A DNA stretch of 64,000 nt from NCBI GenBank assembly GCA_016709575.1, contig JADJMM010000015.1, positions 3,734 through 67,733 of the forward strand, read 5' to 3'. Every line of letters starts with the position of its first letter. Position 1 is the stretch's first letter. The translations under genes were made by a program, and so were the position numbers. A model generated the notes under the pieces. It was not told the origin of the DNA. It made no database searches and was given only the letters and a program-made list of their open reading frames with translations. This stretch comes from Sphingobacteriaceae bacterium (GTDB taxonomy: Bacteria; Bacteroidota; Bacteroidia; B-17B0; Aurantibacillaceae). Of this stretch, positions 9,274 through 19,170 are shown in pieces.

Positions 9274-10554
9274 CTAATTAACCTTGCACAAAAAATAATT
9301 CTTCTTTCCTTTTTGGACTAAAATATATTTGTTGTTTAATGTATTCCCCATCGTGAGATTAGATTTCTCGTCTTCCCACTTTTGTTTGTTTACACTCACA
9401 CCACCGGCTTGTACCATTTTACGGGCTTCACCTTTACTAGGGAAAATTTTAGTTTTCTCAGCTAAAAAATCTAACACACCAATACCTGCATTTAATTCCG
9501 ATTTAGAAATATCAAACATTGGCACGCCATCAAATACATCTAAAAATGTGGCTTCATCTAATTTCGCTAAATCTTCTACGCTTCCTTTAAATAAAATTTC
9601 TGTTGCAGTTACAGCATCATTAAACTCATGCTCACCATGAACGCGAACGGTAATATCCTTTGCTAATGCTTTTTGTAAATGTCTTTCATGAGGAGCAGCA
9701 TTGTGTTTTGCTTCCAATTCATCCACTTCAGCTTTATCAAACAAAGTAAAATATTTAATATAAGTGGCTGCATCTGCATCACTCGCGTTTAACCAGAATT
9801 GGTAAAATTTGTATGGAGATGTTTTTGTTTTGTCTAACCAAATATTTCCGCTTTCGCTTTTTCCAAATTTAGAACCGTCGGCCTTTTTAATTAATTGTGT
9901 GGTTAAAGCAAATGCTTCTCCTCCACTCTTTCTTCTAATTAATTCTGTCCCAGTCGTAATATTTCCCCACTGGTCGCTACCGCCCATTTGGAGTTTGCAG
10001 TTTTTGTTGGTGTACAAATAATAAAAGTCGTAGCCCTGTAATAATTGATAACTGAATTCTGTAAAACTCATGCCGTTTTCTAAACGGTTTTTTACAGAGT
10101 CTTTCGCCATCATATAATTCACAGAAATATACTTGCCTACTTCCCGAATGAATGTTAAGAATGAAAATTCTTTCATCCAATCGTAATTGTTCACTAACTC
10201 TGCGCCATTCGCACCTGAATTAAAATCTAAAAATTTTTCTAATTGTTTTTTGATGCCGGCAATATTTTTGTTCAGCGCTTCTTCATCTAATAAATTACGT
10301 TCTTCTGATTTACCACTTGGGTCGCCCACCATTCCGGTAGCACCACCAATTAAAGCAATAGGTTTATGTCCCGCTTTTTGAAAACGAAGTAAAGTCATGA
10401 TTTGCGCCAGACTTCCAACATGCAATGAGTCGGCCGTTGGATCAAATCCAATATAGGCAGTAACTGTTTCTTTTTTTAACAGGTCTTCGGTACCAGGCAT
10501 AATGTCGTGCAAAATGCCCCTCCACTTTAATTCTTCAACAAAATTCATAGTCAA
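9274..10554 (-). CDS. tyrS: Tyrosine--tRNA ligase
   Basis: 426 residues, full length for bacterial TyrRS. Class I signatures are visible: the HIGH equivalent in TADSLHVGSL near residue 43, the tyrosine-binding region (QLLQGYDFYYLY, MGGSDQWGNI), and the KMSKS equivalent KFGKSE near residue 230. A C-terminal S4-type RNA-binding domain follows (FPSKGEARKMVQAGGVSVN). It charges tRNA-Tyr in the cytoplasm. Two ATG codons lie two residues apart; MNFVEELKWRG, starting at 10548, is the more usual N-terminus. Nine bases separate its stop from the rpoN start on the same strand. Confidence 0.97.
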   Translation of the reverse strand: MTMNFVEELKWRGILHDIMPGTEDLLKKETVTAYIGFDPTADSLHVGSLAQIMTLLRFQKAGHKPIALIGGATGMVGDPSGKSEERNLLDEEALNKNIAGIKKQLEKFLDFNSGANGAELVNNYDWMKEFSFLTFIREVGKYISVNYMMAKDSVKNRLENGMSFTEFSYQLLQGYDFYYLYTNKNCKLQMGGSDQWGNITTGTELIRRKSGGEAFALTTQLIKKADGSKFGKSESGNIWLDKTKTSPYKFYQFWLNASDADAATYIKYFTLFDKAEVDELEAKHNAAPHERHLQKALAKDITVRVHGEHEFNDAVTATEILFKGSVEDLAKLDEATFLDVFDGVPMFDISKSELNAGIGVLDFLAEKTKIFPSKGEARKMVQAGGVSVNKQKWEDEKSNLTMGNTLNNKYILVQKGKKNYFLCKVN

Positions 10555-10584
10555 TTCTTACCCGATAAAATTACGAAAAAAGGG

Positions 10585-11385
10585 CTATTTCTCAATAAAA
10601 TCCTTTATCTCTTTGCTCATTTGTGAAATCGCCTCGAGGTTAAGGGTGTGACCGACGCCGGGAATAATTTTTAATTGAGAATCTTTGATGTTTTTAGCTA
10701 CTTCAGCTGCCATATGTATTGGAAACAATAAGTCCTTTTCACCTTGAATGACAACAGTCGGCGTTTTTATTTTTTGCAGCTCGTAACGGTAATCTTCTCT
10801 TTCTTTTGTAGCTTGCATTAACTTAAACAAAGCTTCTTTTTCACCATTTACTTCCTGACGGGCTTGCTTCATCATCTCAATCGGAATCAAAGGATTTTTA
10901 AAATAATCTTCGCTTAAAACTGAAGGCAACATAATATCTAACATCAACGGGTAACCACCTAATTCTAAAGCGCGCCACCAGGCAAATTCAATAGCATCGT
11001 AATAAGGGGTTTTATGTGCGAATGTGGAAAGTAAAATTAATTTCTCTAAACGTTGAGGAAATAAAACCGCAAAATGTTGGGCAACCAAACTTCCGTAAGA
11101 TAATCCCGCCATAATAACTTTGTCCGCTTTTACTTCATCTAAAACCGATACTACATCTTTAGCATGTTGATCAAAACCTCTGCTATTTCCTGTTTTATCG
11201 CTTTGTCCCTGGAAAATAAAATCCAATAATACGATGCGGTAATTCTCTTTAAAATGTGGTGTAGTTAAAATCCAGGCGATTGTACTTTGAGATAAACCAT
11301 TTAAAAAAGACAATAGTTTTTTTGCAGAAACATTTCCCTGCACTTCATAATACATGTTTAAGCCGTCTTTAGTTTTGCAAAGCAT
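10585..11385 (-). CDS. Alpha/beta-fold hydrolase
   Basis: 266 residues with the standard fold: a strand and oxyanion region at LSFLNGLSQST, the nucleophile elbow GLSYGS (Ser near residue 97), an acid in VVIQGEKDLLFP and the catalytic His in GVGHTLNLE. A helical cap lies between residues about 125 and 190. The family includes esterases, lipases, C-C hydrolases and dehalogenases; no residue points to a substrate. There is no signal peptide, so the enzyme is cytoplasmic. It lies between the LD-carboxypeptidase and tyrS genes on the same strand. Confidence 0.85.
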   Translation of the reverse strand: MLCKTKDGLNMYYEVQGNVSAKKLLSFLNGLSQSTIAWILTTPHFKENYRIVLLDFIFQGQSDKTGNSRGFDQHAKDVVSVLDEVKADKVIMAGLSYGSLVAQHFAVLFPQRLEKLILLSTFAHKTPYYDAIEFAWWRALELGGYPLMLDIMLPSVLSEDYFKNPLIPIEMMKQARQEVNGEKEALFKLMQATKEREDYRYELQKIKTPTVVIQGEKDLLFPIHMAAEVAKNIKDSQLKIIPGVGHTLNLEAISQMSKEIKDFIEK

Positions 11386-11388
11386 TTT

Positions 11389-12280
11389 CTAAATATAAAA
11401 AGTTGAGTTCCTTTTTTTGTCACTTTCAAGTTTGCTTTTTACCAATGTAAAAGGCTAAGTTTTTAGCAATATGTCCTGCCGGAAAATTAAAACAAACAGG
11501 GTATTTATATTCTTTCACTGCATCCCAAATAATTTCTTCAGCGGTTTTTCCAAATGGAATGGTGTTGTCTTTCATGTCGCTCATCCCACCAACGATTAAT
11601 CCTTTCAGATTTTTTAATTTTCCTGAACGTTTTAGTTGCAACATCATTCTATCCACATGATATAAATATTCATCCAAGTCTTCAAGAAATAAAATTTTCC
11701 CTTTCGTATCAATGTCAGAATGCGAACCGCTTAAAGCGTACAACAACGATAAATTTCCACCAACCACTTCTGCTTTTTCTTCCCCAATTCTATTTAATTT
11801 AAAAGGTGCCGCTTCGTATTCTTGTTTCTCTCCGAATAAAACTTTTCTTAAACTTTCTGTTGCTTCTTCGTGTTTTGTAAATTGAAAAGCCATTGTTCCA
11901 TGAATGGAAGCAACGCCTAAATTCGTTAAATTACTTTGAATAATTGTCGTGTCACTATATCCTACAATCCATTTCGGATTTTTTACAAAATTTTTGAAAT
12001 TCACACCATCAATAACGCGCATGGTGCCGTATCCGCCGCAAGCTAAAATAATTGCTTTCACTTCCTTGTTATCTAAAGCCCATTGAAAACCTGCTACACG
12101 CTCTTTATCAGAACCTGCAAATTGGTTTTCTTCTCTAAATAAATTTGGAGCAAAAACAACTTTCAATCCCCAGTTTTTTAAAATTTGAACTGAGGGTTCA
12201 ATTACTTCTTTGCTTGTTTTTCGGGCAGTGGCTGCAATGGCAACCGTGTCTCCCTTTTTTAAAGTGGGAGGTATTTTCAC
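11389..12280 (-). CDS. LD-carboxypeptidase (murein tetrapeptide carboxypeptidase, S66)
   Basis: The S66 nucleophile is in WIVGYSDTT (Ser near residue 106), after the conserved CGGYGTMRVIDGVNF; the C-terminal half has LFLEDLDEYLYHVDRM and the His motif FNFPAGHIAKNLAF. The family removes the terminal D-Ala from cytoplasmic murein tetrapeptides during peptidoglycan recycling. As written the frame ends at 11426 (GKKQT). One extra A in the run near 11440 gives GKKANLKVTKKGTQLFIF and a TAG at 11389-11391, close to the usual family C-terminus, so I take the longer span. The start MKIPPTLKKGDTVAI is typical. Three bases separate it from the HNH gene upstream. Confidence 0.88.
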
Positions 12281-12282
12281 AA

Positions 12283-12910
12283 TTATTTTTTCTTAGCGTT
12301 TTTCTTCATTTTCAAATACTCGAGGTATTTTTTGTTGTCCGGCTCGTTTTTCACTTTTATTTTATACCAGAATTCACCACTTTTAATACGGTAGACATTC
12401 ATTTCTGAAACACCATATGCGGCAGCAATTTTTTTCAAAGTGCGTTTGCGTTTTGGATCAAATAATTCCTCTTTCATTTTTCTCACCTTTGCTTCAGTAA
12501 GTACTTTCGAGTAATTGCCATCTTGTAAAACACGTTCTTTAATAGCTCTTTTTACAGCAGGGCTCGTTTTACGGTGTTCTACCTGTTGTTCGAGGGTAGT
12601 CCACTTTAAATTAGAGGCATTATTGTTGCTTTTATTGTGATCTAAGTGAATTACAAATTTATGTTTTGGTGTTGGCTGACGTAAAAATGCCTCTGCCACC
12701 AAACGGTGTACGAAAAGTGATTTTTTTAACCCCAAACATGCGAATACTGATGCAATGATAGTCTTCGATGCGTTTTGCTTTAAGTTTTTGCGCGTTTTTA
12801 GGAGAATCTGCATAACTAGCCAGTTTTCCGGTATTAGAAACCAGATATTTTTTCTGAAGTTTTACCTTTTTTGGGAAATCAATTGCTTTCCATTTTTCTG
12901 CGTTTGACAT
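12283..12910 (-). CDS. NUMOD4/HNH-endonuclease-like protein with C-terminal HTH, one frameshift
   Basis: Two overlapping pieces (12659-12910 and 12283-12813) join near 12720-12735 into about 208 residues. Order: NUMOD4-like segment (EKWKAIDFPKKVKL, YLVSNTGKLASY), an HNH_3-type core (VHRLVAEAF, VIHLDHNKSNNNASNLKW, with His/Asp/Asn), then a helix-turn-helix (KRTLKKIAAAYGVSEMNVYRI) and a basic tail. This architecture is shared with homing endonucleases of phages and with stand-alone chromosomal HNH genes. It is not inside an intron or another gene here. It is divergent from metG, with 93 bp between start codons. Nuclease activity is plausible but untested. Confidence 0.75.
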
Positions 12911-12954
12911 GCTAATAATTTTTTGTTATTAATAAAACTTAAAAGGGCAATGTG

Positions 12955-12962
12955 TATCTTTG
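12955..12962 (+). promoter_or_regulatory. Bacteroidota -7 element (TATCTTTG) upstream of metG
   Basis: TATCTTTG fits the Bacteroidota TAnnTTTG consensus and lies 40 bp before the metG ATG. I see no TTG at the usual 17-23 bp upstream, so only the -7 box is called. Confidence 0.55.
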
Positions 12963-13002
12963 TACGAATATTATAATTTTTTTTTAATATTAAAAGCTTT
13001 TT

Positions 13003-15032
13003 ATGTCGAAACCCTTTAAACGCACCCTTGTAACTGCTGCCCTGCCTTACGCCAATGGCCCCGTGCATATTGGTCACCTCGCCGGCTGTTACCTGCCTAG
13101 TGATATATACGTGCGCTACTTAAGGAGCAAGGGGGAGGACGTTAAGTTTATTTGCGGTAGCGATGAGCACGGCGTACCTATTACCATAAAAGCTAAAAAA
13201 GAAGGGATTACGCCTCAGCAAGTGGTAGATAAATATCATAAAATAATGGGCGATGCCTTTAAAGAATTTGGTATTTCCTTTGATGTGTATTCTCGTACTT
13301 CAAGTAAAGTTCATCATCAAACTGCTTCCGATTTTTTTAAGAAATTATATGAGAAAGGTTCTTTTACTGAACAAGTAACTGAACAATATTACGATGAAGA
13401 AGCTAAGCAGTTTTTAGCTGACCGTTATATTACCGGCGAATGTCCGAAGTGTGGTAATCCAAATGCTTATGGCGATCAGTGCGAAAAATGTGGTTCGACT
13501 TTAAGTCCAACCGAATTAATAAATCCTAAATCTGCTTTATCAGGAAATGTTCCTGTTTTAAAACAGACTAAAAATTGGTTCTTACCCTTAGATAAATTAC
13601 AGCCTAAGATTGCAGATTACTTATCAAAACATACCGATTGGAAAACGAATGTTTACGGTCAGTGTAAAAGTTGGTTAGATAGTGGTGATGGTTTGCAGCC
13701 TCGCGCGATGACACGTGATTTGGATTGGGGTGTTCCTGTTCCGGTCGAAGGAGCTGATGGAAAAGTATTGTACGTTTGGTTTGATGCACCTATCGGTTAT
13801 ATTTCTGCAACCAAAGAATTATTACCAAACGATTGGGAGAAATATTGGAAAGATAAAGAAACACGTTTGTTACATTTCATTGGAAAAGACAATATTGTTT
13901 TTCATTGTATTATTTTCCCTGCTATGTTAATGGAGCATGGTGAATTTATTTTAGCAGATAATGTTCCAGCTAACGAATTTTTAAATTTAGAGGGGGATAA
14001 AATTTCTACATCGCGTAATTGGGCGGTGTGGTTACACGAATATTTAATTGATTTCAAAGACAAACAAGATATTTTACGTTACACTTTGTGTGCGAATGCG
14101 CCGGAGAGTAAAGACAATGATTTTACCTGGAAAGATTTCCAAACTAAAAACAATAGTGAGTTAGGAGACATTTTAGGAAACTTCATTAACCGCGTAATGG
14201 TGTTAACCAATAAAAATCATAACGGTTTAGTGCCCGAGGCGAGTGAATATACTAAAGGAGATTTATTGGTTTTAGAAGAAGTAGCAAAAGCTCCTGATAA
14301 AATTGCTGATGCTTTAGAGAAATTTAAATTCAGAGAAGCCTTAGCGGAGATGATGAATTTAGCGCGTATCGGAAATAAATATTTAGCAGAACAAGAACCT
14401 TGGAAATTAATTAAGAGTGATGAAAAACGTGTTCGCACGATTATGAATATTTCATTGCAAATTTCTGCGAATCTAGCTATAGTTTGCGAACCTTTTATTC
14501 CGTTTACGAGTAAGAAATTATTTGGCTTATTAAATTTAAGTGAATTAAAATGGAGCGCGGCGCGTAACACTAATAATGTTTCGGCAGGACATAAAATTAG
14601 CAGTGAACCAGAAATTCTATTTGCAAAAGTGGAAGATGCAGATATTCAAACACAATTGGATAAATTGGAAAATGCGAAAAACTAAACGCAAGCGAAAACG
14701 CTAGTTTAACTCCTGCAAAAGCTGAAACATCATTTGATGATTTTAATAAAATGGATATCCGCAGCGGAACTATTTTAGAAGCAGAGCGCGTTCCTAAAAC
14801 TGATAAACTTTTAAAATTAAAAATTGATACCGGTATTGATAAACGTACTGTTGTAAGTGGTATTGCTGAATGGTATAAGCCTGAAGATATTATTGGACAA
14901 CAAGTAAGTATTCTAATAAATTTAGCTCCCCGCAAAATAAAAGGAATTGAAAGTCAAGGCATGATTTTAATGGCTGAAAATATACAAGGTGAATTAAGTT
15001 TTGTTCTCCCAAGTAAAACCAAACATGAATAA
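13003..15032 (+). CDS. metG: Methionine--tRNA ligase with C-terminal tRNA-binding domain, one frameshift
   Basis: N-terminal class I catalytic core with ALPYANGPVHIGHLAG (HIGH motif) at residue 14, a zinc knuckle (CPKCGNP, CEKCGS) near residues 146-166, and the KMSKS equivalent KISTSRNWAVW near residue 336. The frame stops at 14685 (ENAKN). One extra A there continues through KLNASENASLTPAKAE into an EMAP/Arc1p-type tRNA-binding domain (MDIRSGTILEAERVPKTDK), ending at the TAA at 15030-15032. Full length is about 676 residues, usual for Bacteroidota MetG. The stop overlaps the next start by one base (TAATG). An essential gene broken by one base in an A run supports an assembly indel. Confidence 0.95.
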
Positions 15033-15858
15033 TGGGTCGATTATTAAGTAAGATAATTTTATTGTGTTTACTTTTCATTTCTGTTATGGGAATTTCCCAA
15101 ACCGGAAGTGAAGCTGATCAAGTTTTTCGTCCACAAGAATATAAGGATCAAGAACAATTTAGAGACTTTTATAAACGAAGAAATGCTATTGGGAAGTGGC
15201 AGATTAACCAATTAAAAAATGGCGCGCTTTGTGTTCGTTTGCATACCAACAAAACATTAGTTGATGGGTTGAGAAAATGGGCAAAGCTGATTTAGCAACC
15301 CAAAAAGAATACGAAATGCTGGCTATCAACAAAAACATTGTGATGGCCTTTACTAAATATTATACTTTTTCTAAAGTCTATTTCTTTTTCAGTAACCACA
15401 GCGATACCTTACTACAAGGCGCACGCAGCGGTATTTTTTTAGACACCAATTTAGTAGTGGATGCAAATATTGAAATGAAAGAAAGTTTTTATTTGTTAGC
15501 CGAAAAAGATGATGCTTACAATTCATCCATTGGTTTTGTTAAAGAGGCTGAAGCTAAATCAACAAAAGAACATGGTAACGCTTCTAAAGAATGTGCCATG
15601 GTTATTAAAAATAAATATGGTCACCAATTAAAAGACCCTTTTCCGTTTTTTGTTTTAAATAAAAGTACAGTTACCGGAACGCCTGTTGTTAATCTGCTTA
15701 TAGGAGGCGTAAAAGTTCCTGTAAATGTTGAGAAGAAGAATCGTTTAGAGCGTCATTTTTCTTATGTAAATAATCTCAATAAGAATTTCTTTAGTTTCTA
15801 TAATCAGAATAAAGATTATCAGGTTATTGAGTTTGACGTGCAGTTTTTTCTTTATTAG
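15032..15858 (+). CDS. Secreted hypothetical protein, one frameshift
   Basis: Starts on the last base of the metG stop (TAATG). Signal peptide MGRLLSKIILLCLLFISVM with cleavage probably after MGISQ. The frame breaks near 15280 in an AAAA run; adding one A joins LVDGLRK to MGKADLATQKEYEML, giving about 275 residues. No known domain was recognised: the first half is helical and charged, the second half beta-rich (VTGTPVVNLLIGGVKVPV). Translational coupling to metG is unusual for a secreted protein and probably reflects only chromosomal order. Periplasmic or surface location is inferred from the signal peptide. Confidence 0.6.
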
Positions 15859-15932
15859 GATTACCGTTTTCCCTCTTATTTGCGTTTGTACTTTCCTTTC
15901 CCTATCTTTAATTTAGATAGAAATCTACCAAC

Positions 15933-18176
15933 ATGAAAAAACTTTTTACTCTACTTGCAGTTTGTGCTTTGTCATTGTTTTCAATTGCTCAAAGCAATCA
16001 AAAAATTTGGACGAATATTTCCGAAAATTCAATTCGTCTGATCGGGAAACGCCAGATTATTCCGCAAAAATATTTAACCTTCAGTTTAAATTTAACTGAG
16101 ATGGCTACTAAATTACAATCTGCACCCTTAGATTCTGAAGTTCCTATTAACGAATCTAATTGCATTATCTATTTACCAATTGCCAATGGCGAGATGCAAG
16201 CATTTCGTGTAGTTGAAGCTCCCATCATGGAAAAAGGTTTAGCAGATGCTTTTCCTCAAATAAAAACTTACTCAATAAAGGGAATTGATGATGTTTATGC
16301 TAGTGGAAAATTAGATATTAACGATTTCGGATTTCATGGTATGATACGTAGCATTCATGGCGATGTGTTTATTGATCCTTATGAAAATAGTAGCACATCT
16401 AATTACATCAGCTATTATACAAAAGATTTTAAGAAAGATCCTTCGCATATGTTACCCGAAGTTGGTGTAATTGAAAATCCTGAATATCAAAACAAGCATG
16501 CTCAAGCGCCGCCTGCAACTTGTGTTGGAGCTAATCTCCGCACTTATCGTTTAGCTGTAGCTTGTACAGGTGAATACGCTGTAGCAGCAACGGGTTTTGC
16601 ATCACCAACAATTGCACAAGCTTTATCAAGAATTGTTACAAGTGTTAACCGCGTTGATGGCGTTTACGAAACTGATGTAGCTGTACGTATGGTTTTAGTC
16701 GCCACTGAAACTTTAGTTGTTTTTACAGCAGCGGCATCTGATCCTTTTACTGGAAATAATAATTCCGGGGTTTTAATTAACGAAAGTCAAACCGTTTGTA
16801 ATGCAAACATTGGAAGTGCTAATTACGATATTGGTCATACATTCAGCACAGGCGGTGGTGGATTAGCGCAATTAGGTTGCGTTTGTGGTTCTAGTAAAGC
16901 ACGTGGTATTACAGGAAGCGGTAGCCCTGTTGGCGACCCTTATGATATTGATTATGTAGCTCACGAAATCGGACATCAATTTGGCGGTAATCATACTTTT
17001 AATGCGGTTTCAAGTTCTTGCAGTGGTAATCGTAATGCATCAACATCAGTTGAGCCGGGAAGCGGAATTACCATTATGGCTTACGCCGGAATTTGCGGAA
17101 CGACAAATAATTTAGCACCAAATAGTATTGCTTATTTTCATGCTATCAGTTACGATGAAATTGTAAATTTTTCAAATTTAGGTTCCGGGAATTCTTGTGC
17201 TAACACAACTACAACCGGAAATAATCCTCCAGTAGTAACGGGTCCTGGTACATTTAATGTTCCAAAATCGACTCCATTCTCATTAACCGGAACAGGCGTT
17301 GATCCGGATGGAGACCCTTTAACTTATTCTTGGGAAGAAACTGATGCGGGCACGGCTGGCGGTAATTGGAATTCAGGTAACAGACCTTATTTTATGAGTT
17401 ACACTCCTACTCCATCACCAACACGTTTGTTTCCAAAACTGAGCGTTATTTTATCTGGAAATTTAACCGGAACTAGAGGAGAGTATTGTCCTGGAACCGC
17501 TCAAACTTTAAATTTCCGTTTAACAGCGCGTGATAATAAAATGGGTGGCGGTGGAGTTTGTTACGTTAATCAACCTGTTATTATTGCTAACTCCGGTCCT
17601 TTTAATGTAACGTATCCAAATGCTGCCGGTGTTATTTGGGCGGCAGGGTCAGCACAAACTATTAGTTGGAATGTAAATGGTACAGATTTAAGTCCTGTTT
17701 CTTGCGGAATAGTGGATGTGATGATTTCTTATGATGGCGGAAACACTTTCACTACATTAATGGCAGGCGTTGCTAACTCAGGAACTTTAAACATAACGGT
17801 TCCAACACCTACTGCTACTATTAATACTTGTAGAATTAAGGTGCTTTGTCCGAGTAATATTTTCTTCGACATCAACGACAATAACTTTACTATAACAACA
17901 GTTACAGGCCTTAACGAATTATCATCGAATAACGTTTTAGGTTTATCGGTTTCTCCGAATCCGTTTACTGAAACGTTTACAATTAACGCCCGCAACTTAG
18001 GTGATGATGCAACTTTAACTATTACAAATGTAATCGGACAAATTCTTAAAAAAGAAAATGTAACAGGAGGCAATTTTAGTAAGGAGTATAATTTGAGTTC
18101 TTTTGATAGCGGGATTTACTTTGTTACTATTAAAACCAAAGAACATCAATCGGTAGCAAGGATAATTAAACAGTAA
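15933..18176 (+). CDS. Secreted reprolysin-like zinc metalloprotease with T9SS sorting domain
   Basis: 747 residues. Signal peptide MKKLFTLLAVCALSLFSIAQ; a propeptide-like region to about residue 190; a metzincin-type catalytic domain with VAHEIGHQFGGNHTF (HExxHxxGxxH) near residue 347 and a following Met in GITIMAYAGIC (Met-turn); beta-sandwich regions (PPVVTGPGTFNVPKS and later); and a C-terminal T9SS domain (LSVSPNPFTETFTI, NVIGQILKKENV, DSGIYFVTIKTKE). It should be exported through Sec and then the type IX system and act extracellularly. A TATCTTTA element at 15903-15910 resembles a -7 box. The protease class is firm; the substrate is unknown. Confidence 0.93.
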   Translation: MKKLFTLLAVCALSLFSIAQSNQKIWTNISENSIRLIGKRQIIPQKYLTFSLNLTEMATKLQSAPLDSEVPINESNCIIYLPIANGEMQAFRVVEAPIMEKGLADAFPQIKTYSIKGIDDVYASGKLDINDFGFHGMIRSIHGDVFIDPYENSSTSNYISYYTKDFKKDPSHMLPEVGVIENPEYQNKHAQAPPATCVGANLRTYRLAVACTGEYAVAATGFASPTIAQALSRIVTSVNRVDGVYETDVAVRMVLVATETLVVFTAAASDPFTGNNNSGVLINESQTVCNANIGSANYDIGHTFSTGGGGLAQLGCVCGSSKARGITGSGSPVGDPYDIDYVAHEIGHQFGGNHTFNAVSSSCSGNRNASTSVEPGSGITIMAYAGICGTTNNLAPNSIAYFHAISYDEIVNFSNLGSGNSCANTTTTGNNPPVVTGPGTFNVPKSTPFSLTGTGVDPDGDPLTYSWEETDAGTAGGNWNSGNRPYFMSYTPTPSPTRLFPKLSVILSGNLTGTRGEYCPGTAQTLNFRLTARDNKMGGGGVCYVNQPVIIANSGPFNVTYPNAAGVIWAAGSAQTISWNVNGTDLSPVSCGIVDVMISYDGGNTFTTLMAGVANSGTLNITVPTPTATINTCRIKVLCPSNIFFDINDNNFTITTVTGLNELSSNNVLGLSVSPNPFTETFTINARNLGDDATLTITNVIGQILKKENVTGGNFSKEYNLSSFDSGIYFVTIKTKEHQSVARIIKQ

Positions 18177-18177
18177 T

Positions 18178-18202
18178 CCTTCGGCAAGCTCAGGATGACA
18201 AT
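18178..18202. repeat. Dispersed repeat, CCTTCGgCAAGCTCAGGATGACA type
   Basis: The segment after the protease stop reads CCTTCGGCAAGCTCAGGATG. Close variants occur at 30022-30040 (CTTCGACAAGCTCAGG), 56373-56395 (CCTTCGTCAGGCTCAGGATG) and, more loosely, 54085-54104. All are intergenic, which marks a small dispersed family. Confidence 0.65.
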
Positions 18203-18207
18203 TTATT

Positions 18208-18238
18208 AAAGCCTGGTGTTTGCGGGGCTTTTTTTATT
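18208..18238 (+). terminator. Rho-independent terminator after the metalloprotease gene
   Basis: AAAGCC, an 11-nt loop, GGGCTT and a run of seven T. It lies between the protease stop and the lipid kinase start. Confidence 0.6.
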
Positions 18239-18256
18239 GAATAACTTTGAGGTATT

Positions 18257-19147
18257 ATGTCGCGTAAACTTTTGTTCATCGTCAATCCACGTTCCGGGAA
18301 AAGAAACTCCGGAAAAATAATTGACATCATACACAAAACGCTATCCGGAAAAATAAATTACGAAATTGGACTTTGGACCAACATCTCCGAATTTAATGTA
18401 TTAGCTCAAAAATTAATTGCTGAACATTTTACAGAGGCTATTGCCGTTGGTGGTGATGGGTCTGTTAATTTGGTTGGAAAAACAATTTTAAAAAATAATC
18501 TTAGTTTAGGAATTGTGCCAACAGGTTCAGGTAATGGTTTGGCGCGTTCGCTTGGAATAGAAATTGATACTGAAAAAGCATTGTTACAAATTTTAGAGGG
18601 AAAAACAACACTAATTGATTCGGGAGAAGTAAACGGTGAAGCGTTCTTTTGTACAAGCGGAGTTGGTTTTGATGCGCATATTGGGAATTTATTTGCTAAC
18701 CTTCAAAAGCGTGGTTTAAAAACATACATTAAATTAATTTTTAAAGAACTATTTAGTTACAAACCTGAAACCTATTCTGTTTTTGCAAACGGGATTGAAA
18801 TTAAGAGAGAGGCTTTTTTTATTACTGTCGCTAACGCCGGACAATTTGGCAATAATTTTTACATGGCCCCTGGAGCTAAAGTAAACGATGGTTTATTTAA
18901 TGTAGTTATTGTAAAACCTTTTTCACTTATTCCCGGTTTATTTATGCTGGCAAAAATATTACGACGGAAAGCACATGAAAGTAGATATATTGAAACTTTG
19001 GCTTGTACGGAATTAACTATTATAAGAGCAACAAAAGGAAGTGTTCATTTTGATGGCGAACCCTTTATAATGGAGAATGAATTAAAGTATAGTATTAAAC
19101 CAAAATCTCTTAAAGTTATAGTAGGAACTACCTTCGACGGGGTATAA
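18257..19147 (+). CDS. Diacylglycerol kinase-family lipid kinase (YegS/DgkB-like)
   Basis: 296 residues. The catalytic domain has the NPxSG opening (FIVNPRSGKRNSGK), the nucleotide-binding AVGGDGSVN near residue 73, and GTGSGNGLARSLGI near 96; the C-terminal half has the conserved FDGEPF segment. Members phosphorylate diacylglycerol, sphingoid bases or related lipids at the inner membrane. It is followed after 24 bp by the deacetylase gene on the same strand. The family is certain, the lipid substrate is not. Confidence 0.9.
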   Translation: MSRKLLFIVNPRSGKRNSGKIIDIIHKTLSGKINYEIGLWTNISEFNVLAQKLIAEHFTEAIAVGGDGSVNLVGKTILKNNLSLGIVPTGSGNGLARSLGIEIDTEKALLQILEGKTTLIDSGEVNGEAFFCTSGVGFDAHIGNLFANLQKRGLKTYIKLIFKELFSYKPETYSVFANGIEIKREAFFITVANAGQFGNNFYMAPGAKVNDGLFNVVIVKPFSLIPGLFMLAKILRRKAHESRYIETLACTELTIIRATKGSVHFDGEPFIMENELKYSIKPKSLKVIVGTTFDGV

Positions 19148-19170
19148 AAAATTTATGCGTAAATTTGTTT

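Noticed and set aside
9329..9640. Long open frames opposite tyrS
   Set aside because: They are antisense shadows without start context or protein-like composition; the same holds for the other opposite-strand frames in strongly coding genes.
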